64,000 nt of DNA from Balanoglossus misakiensis. Taxonomy: Eukaryota; Hemichordata. Below the pieces are notes generated by a model, which saw only the letters and a program-made list of their open reading frames with translations, searched no databases and was not told the DNA's origin. Numbering within the stretch: the stretch's first letter is position 1; each line of letters starts with the position of its first letter. Positions 37,701-58,875 of this stretch are shown one piece after another. Both the position numbers and the translations under genes were made by a program. Location: positions 11,098,001 to 11,162,000 of the forward strand of contig CM082594.2 of assembly GCA_040954595.2 (NCBI GenBank), given 5' to 3'.

Positions 37701-37706
37701 AATAAA
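37701..37706 (+). terminator. Poly(A) signal of HIGD1
   Basis: AATAAA 85 bases after the stop codon. RSU1 ends toward it from the opposite strand, with possible minus-strand signals near 38227-38242. Confidence 0.75.
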
Positions 37707-38226
37707 AGTTTTAATGATCATGACTAAGTTATGACTAAGTGTTGAAACCTAACTGAAACGGTACTCAAAAGAAAAGAAAATGTTAGCAGTATATGATTAA
37801 TTTAACCCTTTCCTATGTTACAACTTTAAAAAAAAAATGCACGTTTGTATTTATTCTGTATATACAAAGTTATGTATGGAAAATATTCTTCCGGAGTTAA
37901 AATGTGTGCATGTTTTAATGCATTGTGCATGGCACACGTGACACAAGGACTTGAGTTTCTGATGCATATTAAAAGGATAGTAACTGGAACTTTTGATTCA
38001 GTATTTGGTCTGTGCAACAACCATAAATTATGTATACATGCAGACAGTAAATTACCTTAAATGAATTTAGTTTTTTTTATGCTTCAAAGGTAAAGAAAAT
38101 AAAGTACATTATCATCAACTGAAGGTTTTGCAATCCTGTGTTTGAACTTGAAAGCTATACACAACCAGTGTTAACACACAGACTACCAGCAAAGACAGAT
38201 TGACACAAAGAACTTTTGCAATATAA

Positions 38227-38232
38227 TTTATT
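38227..38232 (-). terminator. Probable poly(A) signal of RSU1
   Basis: AATAAA on the minus strand (TTTATT as written), about 840 bases below the RSU1 stop codon. The AT-rich 38240-39075 interval would be the 3'UTR. No other gene is visible between HIGD1 and RSU1. Confidence 0.45.
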
Positions 38233-39075
38233 TTTTTATTATTAAAATGTAAAAGCTTTGGAGATGTGATACAAAAATAACTGACTGGAACTTCTCATGT
38301 TAATTTATGCCTAAAATTATGTAAGTATTCTACATATAAGAAAATGTGTTCGTAAGGGACCCTGTTGTGGGGTACCCGTCTCACATGATGTCATAGGTCA
38401 TCAGGGGTCAGGGTTCAAAGGGTAAAACTACAGCTTCAAAATGCCACAGGTATCTGTTCAAAATTTTAACTTGTTGATAATATTTGTGGTATAAAGTTTA
38501 TCTAGGGTTGAAATACCAACTTAATGGCAGTGTTTGTGGATAAATTAAAATTGTTGTTAGTATGATGAGTATAAATATACCAGCAATGCATAAAATGGAA
38601 GACTATTTCTGCAAAATATTGACCTATTGTCAGTTAAGTTTAATTTGCAATACAATGTACTACAATCATTTCATTATCATCAGATCTAATTATTAAAATT
38701 TTGCAATATCATATATTGCTTTACATGATTTTTTTAAACAACGTAAAAATAGGTGACAGTGATCATATTTACACTATACATGTTTACATTCTGCTAGAAA
38801 AAAAAGAATGAAAATAACTATTTTTTTATGATTTGTGTGCACGAATACAACTATTGTATAAGAACCTAATCAGAGAAAAGATAAAGTGCATTTGCGTCTT
38901 GAAGGAATAAATAAGTGTACAAAAGTGAAAAGTATAAATGAGCTTGATTTGGGAAAATATACTATTGTGATAAAAGAGTTTAATAGTCCAACTGTGAGAT
39001 TTACCCTGGCTCTGTTGTCATTTCAGTTTGGACGTAGGAGTTGTTTTGGACTGTATTCGGCCGTAAACGGTGGTT

Positions 39076-40994
39076 TTACTTTTTGGAAGCACTGCCACCT
39101 TTGCGACTGATCTTCTTGGACTTGTCTATTGTCTTGGGGGGAGGGGCAGCCTCTGCCTGCACATGTCTGCCATACAAACTGAAAGAAAGAAGACAGATCT
39201 GTTAGCCTAACAATGTCTGTCAACTGCACATTCCTTCTTGACTTGGAACAAGAGGACTATTCTTCCAATCTGTTCTAAACTATGACACAGTACAATCAAA
39301 TCAGAACTTACTATTTGTAGGTGTCTGATCTAATGTAATCAAAGACATGTCCAATGCCTGCCTGAAACTGATCAGCTATTGGAGGAGCCCAAGGGTTATT
39401 CTCTCCTTTGAAAAGACGTCTTTCACCAACAAGATCCAAGTTACCTGGAGAGACAAACAAAATCAAAAAGTTGATTTTCGAAGGGTCTTGTACATTTACA
39501 TTCATGAACATCAAATTTGCATTTGATCATTTTAGTATTTTCAACAAATGTTACCATGGTAACCTATGTACCTAGTTCCGGCGGCAGGACTGTTAATCTG
39601 TTGCCTTGGATATGCAGTTCTTTCAACCTTTGCAATTCTCCAATCTCTTTCGGTAAGGATATCAAGTCATTATCTCTAAGTGCAAGCTGTAGTTGGGAGA
39701 AAAAAATAAGACCAAAAGTTAGATAGTTCCAAGCTTAGTGCATTTCAGGATAAGTTTTCCTGAACTCTCAGTGGTGGCCTAGAATGGGTTCAATCTTGCA
39801 TTCCTGTCTGGCTGGACAAGTGCCAAGCCGCAAGATATTGATTTCAAGGGTACTTGTACATCATCTACTACTTACAATTTCCAGCCTCTGTAGTCGTCCA
39901 ATGTCACCTGGCAGGATTTCAAAGTCATTGTCACTCAGGTAAAGGGCACGCAGTGATTCTGTGGAGAAATAGCGAAGCAACATTGAGATGTCAAGAATTT
40001 GGACTGATTGGGGTAGTGTTCCCCCATTGACTCCATACACAGTTCTCAGATATGTTTATTTACTGTTCTCATTAATTGTTTGTGTGAAGTTCAAGAAAGA
40101 ACTGACTCACCCATGAGGAAAAAGTTGCCAGGCAAACTCTGTTCATGGAGGTTGTTGTACATCAAATCTAAAATCTCGAGTTTTGGGAATGCACCGAAAC
40201 CTCGTGGGAGGCTGTTCAGTCTGTTGACTCTAGAGTACAACAACAAGAAGGATATACAGTCATGATTGTGACCGAACAGGAAAAGAGGTTGTGATGATTA
40301 ATATGCTATATAGGATCACATTACCTTTGTAAGCATCAATTTACATATATCATCCGCTGACATTGGCCAGTACAATTTATATGATAGTATGAATTGCTGG
40401 TATACAAAACTCACCCAAGATTGAGAATTTTCAGATTCGGCATCGAGCTCAGATTCACTGGAACCTCTTCTATGTGATTGTTGAATAAATTTAAAGATTC
40501 TAGACTTTGCAGTTCCACTATACTTGGAGGTACGACTGTAATGTGGAATACAGAAGAGTTGTAAAGTACACATAGTACATAATTTTCATATATATAGTAA
40601 AGATACATTGTATCACAAATGAAATTGTCTTGAATCCAGATTCTGGATTCCAGACTACAAATGAATATACTTACCAATAATTCTGTTGTGACTGAGCGTC
40701 AGCCTTGTCAAATGTTTTAGTGACACTGTTGACATGTAATAAAACAAATGTAAATCAGGAGATATGTACACATTTCCACAAGTAATACTGTATAATTGTA
40801 TTTTGTTGACATTCCAAATATGCTTTTGAAAGCAATAGTTCATAATTCATATCTGCAAAATGAAAACAAGATATTAACAACTCACAAAGTCCAGGTACAT
40901 CCATGATATTGGCGATGCCTTTCTCACACAGATCCAGCTCTTCCTGTCCATGTTCTTTGTTTTCCTCAACTTGCTTTTTCAGAGATTTTGCCAT
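39076..40994 (-). CDS. RSU1: Ras suppressor protein 1 (leucine-rich repeat adhesion adaptor)
   Basis: Eight coding exons, high to low: 40886-40994, 40675-40725, 40415-40535, 40111-40229, 39876-39958, 39572-39686, 39312-39444, 39076-39178. They sum to 277 residues, the length of human RSU1. The start reads [12 protein letters not shown] against a family start of MSKSLKK. Seven or so LRRs follow (for example [44 protein letters not shown]), then the conserved [23 protein letters not shown] cap, and a Lys-rich tail ending SASKK. RSU1 binds PINCH in the ILK-PINCH-parvin complex at integrin adhesions and dampens Ras signalling. The gene sits head to head with the spliced unit starting near 41260 and tail to tail with HIGD1. 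Confidence 0.97.
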
Positions 40995-41586
40995 TTTAGA
41001 AGAGAGAAAAATGCAATATCCTCAGTCAATATAAACAGAGAAAGGTCGCACCCACCAAAAGCCAGGAAGTAAACCGGAAGTGACGAGCAACTCCTGTCTT
41101 GGTTAATACTTAATCCGCTGTACAAAATATAGTGCGCCTTAACTGTGCATGTTTTGCTCAAAAAGTTACAATTATTTTTATTTAAAACTATATTGACTGG
41201 AATAAGACTATACTTTGATATTGTTTACGCAAAAAAGACGTCAGATTAGTGAAAGAAATTGACTGGCGGATGCGTTTGTAAATGTGTGATAGTTCCAGAC
41301 ACCCATAATTCATTACAAACGAAATGGTGAGTACAACTGAAACATACACATGAGACGTTGCGTTGTTGAAATTCCTTGCATTTCAGTGTCGCTTTCCTGA
41401 ATGTGTCATCCGTACATTACGTGGAACTTTTAGAGTTAAGCTTGTGTATGTTCACTTACTGAAATGTATCTTGCAAACATAATTATTCGTGTTGATAATG
41501 ACCAGCAGAAGTTTGTTTGACTGTGCGTCGCGTTTCATGAATGAAGCCCTACGCGTGGTGTAATGTACATGAACCATGTGGGGAGA

Positions 41587-41600
41587 GGGGGGGGGGGGGG
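41587..41600 (+). repeat. G14 homopolymer
   Basis: Fourteen consecutive G following a GA-rich lead, in the first intron of the unidentified unit. Confidence 0.95.
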
Positions 41601-41746
41601 TCCTGGTTTGTCGGCATACACACCTGAAAGTGTGTTCGTGGTTTACAAAATGTAATTACCGTCTCAGTGTAGGAATATAAGCAATGTCTTTGGAAGGGCC
41701 GCTGAAAGCAGTGTCATTTTGGCCACAGGCTTCCATGCACAGCCAT

Positions 41747-41767
41747 GGGGGGGGGGGGGGGGGGGGG
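41747..41767 (+). repeat. G21 homopolymer
   Basis: Twenty-one consecutive G, 150 bases after the G14 tract in the same intron. Such runs can form quadruplexes and are also error-prone in sequencing, so the exact length is uncertain. Confidence 0.95.
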
Positions 41768-43119
41768 ACGCTACGACCTGACACTCACCTTGGTCAATGT
41801 ATTATGATAGTCAACAACTCTAAAATACTTGTCATCTGCTCAGAGGAATTTCATTCTGATTTTTTTAACTATTTGCAGTGATACATGATAAACTTTGGCT
41901 TCTGCGCTGACCATTGGAATTGGATGTACCAGGGGACAGAAGATGGAGCGGTAAGCATATGATTACCATAAAAATGGTAGTAAATTGGTCGGGTCTGCAA
42001 AGTGACAAACCATCTCTGATCTAAACAAACATGCACCAATTAGTTTTCAAAACAAATGAGATACTTGTTCACTGGTTGGTTTTTGGTTCCACATGTATGT
42101 TATACTATAGTAAACTGGACTAACCTTCTTTATACACAGTGGCATATTGGTCTTCTGTTCAGCAATTTAGTTCCAAATATAGATGTAGTTGGATCTGTGG
42201 TAGAATACTTCCAAAATAAGCAAACAATCTAGTCTTGTCCCCTGGTTTAGGCAGCTTGGTAATCCATTCCTTGTACAAAGTTCTTTTGGTGTGTGTTCTG
42301 CTACGGTCAGCACCTGCTTTGCCCTTGTCTATCTTCAGATGCCATCTGAACTCACTGGGGGGATATAGATGTGTTTACTTTATGGCACAGTCAATAAATT
42401 AAACAGTCTTCATGAGCTGTCAATGTTTTGGTCTCCATGCTGGTATGTTTTACTGATGACACGAGCTGATGTGGATATGTATTGGCTGTTGGTGTCTATA
42501 TTTGGATTAAAGAGGTTCAGCTTCACCACAGACATTCTACTTAGATCGCATATAGTTTTTGAATAAAGAGGTTAGTTGAAATGCTTATCAGAAACAACAA
42601 GGCCATTGCCATCCCTGGGCAAATGTTTGTAGATGCAATCAATATTTGGTGACCTATCTCAGGGCATTCTCATGTGAAATGCACTGTCTTGCTGTAAATC
42701 ATTTGTGAGAGATGAAGTGTTTGAAGCAGCACAGTGAACACATGCCTCTAAAAGCAGTCCACGATTGCTATCCATCATCTACCATGATTGTCCCTGATGT
42801 CTGTCTTGATGACACTGAATTTTCATCTGTCATTTCCCACAGCAGAGCTAAACTTCCGGGAGTAGACCATATTTTCACCACTCGAAGTGTTGACAAGCAT
42901 TGAACGATGTGAACCACTGCCACCAGTGACTGTGTACAGGTTCCTGGAAACAACTGTGGCAGTCCTAGTCATCTTGCCTAATACCATGCCATGAAAAACA
43001 GGATTTTGACAAGGCAAACAGCAGCAAGTAATCAGCTGTTGAATACATCACAACCAGGTCAGTTTTTGTCTGATCCATTCCTTGCAATCCTTTCACTCAT
43101 TCTCAGCATTCTTTCAGTG

Positions 43120-43870
43120 TGATTACAAGCCTAATGATTACAACTCTTTGCTGAAGGCACAAATTGGCACAATCACAACCAGTGGGTTTTTTATTTCAAA
43201 TTTATTGATATTTTTTTTCTTCTAATTTATGAATCATTTTATTTTGATTTATTTCCTTTCTACATTTTCCTTTTTTTTATTTAAAAGAATATTTAATTTT
43301 ACTTTTTCCCCTCAAAATCTACTGGTTCTTGGTTGTTGCCAAGCCAATGACAGTACATGATTATGAGAGCTGAAGGCTTGCAACTTTCAATGTATAATTT
43401 TCGTTTTTTTGTGTGAATATTAAAACGTAATTAATGTTGACCAATGTATTTATCCTCAGATGTATGGCTGTATTTGCTATTCATAGAAGTCAACTGGAAT
43501 GTTACTGGACTTCATAGTCCTTGCAGCTGTCCAGGTTAGTAATTTTTATCCACAATTCTGAGTAGTTTCCCGAAATCTTATTATGAAAATCCAGGCCTAA
43601 TGATTAAAACTTGCAACTGAAGGCATTATTGGCAAAAACCACAACTGATATTTATTTATTTTCTTCTTTTGAACTCTTTGATTTTTACTTCTCTTCAGTT
43701 TTTTGTTCATCTCTACATTATTTCTGTTTCAAAATTTTATTTCGTATCTTATTTATGTTTCTCTTTTTTGCAACATTACTTTTTCTCTTTGTTTTGTTTT
43801 ATTCAGTCAAGTTGTTGGTTGATGCCAAGCCAGTGACAGTATACGATTATGAGATCTGAAGGCTTTGGAA
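43120..43870 (+). repeat. Tandem duplication of an intronic element (period about 470-485)
   Basis: Two copies, about 43120-43390 and 43590-43870, share both ends. The 5' ends read GCCTAATGATTA..CTGAAGGC near 43131 and 43600. The 3' ends read GCCAAGCCARTGACAGTA..GATTATGAGA..CTGAAGGCTT near 43338 and 43824. The T-rich middles have diverged. A more distant third copy may end near 44400 (CAGCCAATGACC..AATCTGAGGGC). Confidence 0.6.
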
Positions 43871-44699
43871 ATCCATTTTGCTTTTGTCTCATGTCACAGT
43901 TTTGTTCATCACTTTTGCACAGTTTAATCAAAATTTTCTTTTTCAGGGTGAATGGGGTTTTGCTTGGAGCAGCAGTAGGTGTGGACAGCTTGTACAAATG
44001 TAAGTGAAACCCATTTCTTTCCATGATTGACAGAAACCCCCAAGTTAGCAATCCATCATTATACTGGGGTGGCCATTTTGTTGCTATGGCAGCAGATGAT
44101 GATGCCCAATGATGAAACTAAGACGCGTTATGGCAAGGATTGTCTGGACAGATCCCCTCATAGCTTTTATGTCTTCTTTGCTATATATAATTTGGTCTTT
44201 CCCCTTATTAAATTTTGGTTGATTTCCTCATTTTTTTTAACTTTGTTTCGTTTGCTCGCCTTTATGACTGGTCTTTAATTTCCTTACATTTTTTTTGACA
44301 TTATTTCTTTGTATATCTTTGTAAAATTTTAGTTTTTTTTGTTTTGACGTTATGATTACTTTGTTAGCTTTGAGAGTCTGTTCCAGCAGCCAATGACCAA
44401 AACAATTAATCTGAGGGCAATTTTCATCTCTGCTGTTGTTTGTCAGTACTTTGATCGCTGTTAGAAAGGAAAAATTTGAAATGAATTTGTCACAAGAATT
44501 TATGCCATGGGAAACTGAAATGGGTTGTATTCATTTTTTATTCCCAACAGGTCAAGAACATTAGAGTTGCAGAAACATCGTCAGAGAAGAGTCGGTTATT
44601 GAAATAGCACCACCAGTGACAAGTTCTACCCGTTTCAAACTCACATTGGGGACAGTTTTGGGAACCTTCAGTATTTGTAATGTTTACACAAAAGTACCA

Positions 44700-44705
44700 A
44701 ATAAA
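44700..44705 (+). terminator. Poly(A) signal of the unidentified unit
   Basis: AATAAA about 150 bases into the proposed terminal exon. Minus-strand AATAAA motifs at 44853-44858 and 44866-44871 would serve HAT1, so the two 3' ends nearly meet. Confidence 0.45.
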
Positions 44706-45123
44706 TTCATGATGTAGAGAAACAACAATTTGCATACTACTATAATATTCAGTATTGATGTTTGAAATGATTTTATTTGACATTTCATGTTGATAATATG
44801 AATTTACAAAGTGTTGACAAATATCATAGATGATGCTCTGGAGTATGCCTATTTTATTTTGTCATTTTATTGCAAGTTTTGGTTGGCTGAATATTCACAA
44901 GCCTTAGAATTGAAATGAGCAAGAACTAAAAATATTATGAACATAATAAGTACACAGCTGAGAAAACTTTGGTCAGTGTACATGCAATTTATTGGCTCTC
45001 TCCACTCATTTGCATACATATTGTGCAGTGTGAATTGATGGCAGTAGATACATGTAAAATTACAAGAATTATCACATCTCATGTACAAAGGTTACATTTC
45101 AAGTAATTTGATGTTGACACTTT

Positions 45124-47731
45124 TTAAAGTGTAGCTAATCTTTCTACAATTTTCCTGTAGTCATCCATTAGTTCTTGGAACATTTTTTCTAAATTTTGGT
45201 GCCTTTCTTGTTGACTCTGTCCTGCCATAGTTGCTGCCAGCTCTTCGGGTTTCAGAACTTTTCTCATCTTCTCTAGGTCACTTTTTTCTTTCTGCAGTCG
45301 GAAATTCAATGAAATTTGTCAGTGTTATTGCATTTACTCAAGTGAAAGTAACCGGGTTTCATTTGTGTAGAATTTGTATTCGGTAAAACAAAAGAAGCAA
45401 TGTGACATTATCTGTGAGGGCGTTCCACATGAAATATTCAAATGTACATATTTCCTCTTTTTTTTTCCAAAGATTGCCAAGAACACAATTCTTACCTGGT
45501 AAGGCATGTTCAATCTTTTCTTGACATCGAGTCTAAACTCTTTAAACTGTTGGACGTTACTTTCATCAGTGACACGCAAACGTAGAATTTCATAAATTCT
45601 TCTTGTCTGTTTCTGAGAGAAGTGTACAAAATCATGTGAGATATGGTGTATTGGTGGAGGATATTCTTTGTATTAAGCTTGTATTTTAGTGACAGTGTTT
45701 CTAATTAATTGTGTCAAAACTGTTCTATCAGTGATACAACTAGCATCATACTCGTCATTTTACTCACTTTGTTAATTTTGAGTTTTTCTTGTGCTTCCTG
45801 TACCATGTTTTCCGAGAAGCCTTGATGGAGACATTCAGGTGCAAATGATGACAGATGCATACATGCTTTGCAGTCAACGAAGTCTCTGAGGCGTATAAAG
45901 TCATCCGATGGATCTTCCACTGAAAACAAGGAAAAAACATTTAGAAAATTGCAATATGATTTGGAAATCAGTGTGTTCTTTGAATGATGTATAGGACAAC
46001 AAACATATCTTTTATATCATAGAAACTTACCTGTTATGTCCAAGACCTCAAGATCTTGTCTGTAATCTATATAAATAGTTTCTAATAACTGAGCACCATG
46101 TCCTTGTCTTTGATATGGAGGAAGTACCAACATCTGACTGCAGAGGTAAATATTCATAAATTAGTTGATGTGTCTTAGCATGTGAGCAAGAAAGGAGTTG
46201 TGTATACAGAATTTCAACGGGTCTGCTTAATTTCTTTTACAAATGACACTTGAATATGACTGTAATACGAGTCTACATACCTCACCCGTGGTCTGATTTT
46301 GTTAGGGTATGCATAATACCTATACACTGTACCATATCCAACAATACTGTATCTAGGTGAACCGTCAAGTGTAAACTTCTCAAACCTGTCAATGAAAAAA
46401 AAGTTTAACCATTGACCTACATTCCACCTCGTTCTAAAGCAATAACCTTTCACATTTCCCACACCAGTTATCCGCGACCTCATTACGCGTTACACAACTG
46501 TCCAGCTGGGAAGGTTCACCCCACATAACCAGAAGCAGTTGCTTTACCCCAGTAGGCCAAAGCTACATGCAAGATAAATGCACAGTAGTCAATTAACTTA
46601 CAAAAGATAGAATTGCCAACGATCATCGTCCACATCAATGTATGACACAGCATCAATAAACCACCAGAGGAATGTCTGTAACCTTTCGTGATATTCTCTA
46701 AAGCCAGCCACACTGATGTCAACCTTGTAAATTTCAAACTGTCGTTCCACTCCCTCGGTGTTCGTCTTGAAAGAATGCAGCAATGTTCCGCTTGGTGTGA
46801 AACTTCCATCATTGGACAAGCTGCTCACAAAACTTTCCAGATTGTCCATTGGATGAATACCTAGTTTTTCAATTATCATTCTTGTCACATCATCCGCCTG
46901 AAAGAGAAAAGACAACCACCAAATTCAAGAATAGTCTTTCATTTCCTCATCTTGTTTATTTCAGCAACATTGCACCGCAGAAAAGCAACACCTACCTGCA
47001 CACCATCATATCTTGCAGGATCGACTTTTTCTGCGCATGATTTTCCAAGATAATAATTTAACTGTGCTGCTGAATAGTATAGTTGAATCTTCAGATTCTT
47101 GTACCCAAAAATATTCTCACTGAAGGCAAAAAAAAAAGGATTTGACATGTAAGCAGGAAAAAACATCTGAAAAGACTGAAACAATTGGGTATCTGGGTAC
47201 TTATAGAGGTTCTCTTACTTTTGGCCAAAAATTTGATGTGTAAATTCAGGATGGAAAGCTTTGCTGTCGTCATCTATATCACTTTGCGTCCTTACTGTAA
47301 GATATAAGTGCAGACAAATTAATATCCTGTAAGAGTAGATTCCTCCCAAGCTAGAATTATCTTGATACACACATGATAAACATCTCAAACTTTGACTGCC
47401 CTACCTAGTTTCATAGTGATCACTTCATTGGCTGAGCAGACGTACTGCTCCATTTCAGTGCGCAACAAGGACATTTCTGAAATGTACAAAAATGAAATGT
47501 TATTTCAGTCAGTAAATTGTACAGTGTAGATGCATTGTTGTTGTCAACTTCAAATTTCATATTGTGTTTAAAAGAAATCTTTTAACAATTTTGACCTGGA
47601 AAGTATTTTTCTTGTATGCTGTGTACTTTATTTACACGGGTGCCTTTCTTAAATAAAAGAAACGTACGACAAACTTGTAATTTGTGTAATTTTCGACGAT
47701 TTCAGTAGATTTCCCCTTACTCACCCGCCAT
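45124..47731 (-). CDS. HAT1: Histone acetyltransferase 1 (type B, H4 K5/K12)
   Basis: Ten coding exons, high to low: 47725-47731, 47405-47476, 47219-47294, 46996-47119, 46602-46897, 46281-46385, 46031-46137, 45768-45919, 45496-45612, 45124-45291. They give 407 residues against 419 in human. Exon 1 codes only MA and the first base of codon 3. Matches in order: HPEFTHQIFGQ, GYKNLKIQLYY, the strongly conserved FREYHERLQTFLWWFI and YIDVDDDRW, the acetyl-CoA-binding loop YQRQGHGA (about 235-242), the Glu of VEDPS (general-base position in this family), LRDFVD, and the C-terminal QELMDDYRKIVERL helix. HAT1 works with RbAp46/48 to acetylate newly made histone H4 before deposition. It is head to head with SLC25A12, 773 bases apart between start codons. 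Confidence 0.97.
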
Positions 47732-48504
47732 GTTGGTTCTTCTTTCGCGGGGTTTCCGCACAACACATGCGCACTGACGTAAGGTCAACTTCGGTCAAGT
47801 AACCGGGACCATCCTCTTTCAAGTTGTCAAACACCCAAGGCCTTCTTTAAAAAGTTTGCCCCCACTAATATGATTTTCTAGTAAAATACTCCCAAATGAG
47901 ACTACGGCGGCGGTCACCTTTGAATGGTCACACTTAATGAGTCAGTTATATGCGAGATATTGTCAATTATGTTTGATACCCCGTTTGTTTATGAATGGCC
48001 TCCAGACGATACCATTGTTTACTATTGAGGGTGAGCTGTCATATGACCAGGAAAGCAAAAGTAAAACGTATAAATACTATGATCTAAATGTCTCAATGCA
48101 CTGCATGACAAGTATTTAGCAGTTCAGCAGCAAAATTCGTGCAAATGTTGGTGTTAATGAGGCATAAAATTGTGACGACGTTAAACAGACATCCCGAAAT
48201 CACGAGTAAAATTTACAACTCAACCAATCAGCGCCGAGTAATCACATGTACGTTTCCCATATAAGGAAAATAACAAACAAAAACAAAAGGAATGCAAGGC
48301 TGCAGAACCTACTACTTACTCTATTTTGGGACAGTGCAGTGAAGTCCTAATCAAGGTTGGTGAACGAAAGGCAACATTCCTTGCATGTTTTTAACAATCT
48401 GTGGAGTTCGTTCTGTGAGCATTTCCTACCATATGGTTGTTCAGATGATATACTGTATATAAATTTTATTTCAGAGAGCGGCATCTTACAGATCATCAGA
48501 AAAT
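47732..48504. promoter_or_regulatory. Divergent promoter interval HAT1 / SLC25A12
   Basis: The two start codons face away from each other across this interval. On the minus strand the HAT1 start lies in CCAACATGGCGGG, a YY1-type motif overlapping the initiator codon. I see no TATA box near either start. Precise transcription starts are unknown. Confidence 0.55.
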
Positions 48505-58637
<10,133 letters not shown>

Positions 58638-58869
58638 ATGTTTACACATTTTTGTATCGTTTTTGATGTGGAGAAGTCTCCTTTTACAGGATTTTGGTGG
58701 AAGCCATCTGACCTCCCTGTAAAAAAAACCCTGTTGCTTACAAAGTTTGCACAAAATTAGACTTCGTTTTTGGAGTACACAAATTGCTTGACTTAAACGT
58801 GCATTGTGGTATATCTGAAGCCTGGGTCAAAGGTGACCACCCATAGTGCACCAGGGCTCTGCATTGAGC

Positions 58870-58875
58870 AATAAA
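58870..58875 (+). terminator. Candidate poly(A) signal of SLC25A12
   Basis: AATAAA 233 bases beyond the stop codon, the nearest candidate. Confidence 0.5.

Larger units (their letters stand above)
41260..44725 (+). other. Unidentified spliced transcription unit (short ORF gene or noncoding/snoRNA host)
   Basis: Inferred from splice signals only. Candidate exons: about 41260-41326 (ends GAAATG|GTGAGT), 41879-41950, optional 43460-43534, 43947-43999, and terminal 44551 to about 44725, followed by AATAAA at 44700-44705. An ATG at 41885 opens a frame that, without the optional exon, passes through 43947-43999 into the last exon and stops at 44602, giving 56 residues beginning MINFGFCADHW. Including the optional exon causes an early stop. 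I recognise no family. Introns 2 and 3 carry a duplicated element with box C/D-like motifs, so a noncoding snoRNA-host role is the alternative. It is divergent from RSU1 and convergent with HAT1. Confidence 0.35.

Noticed and set aside
44098-44160. Classical box C/D snoRNA starting at GATGATGATGCCCAATGATGA
   Set aside because: There are good C-box-like motifs but no CTGA D box with a closing stem within a normal snoRNA length downstream.
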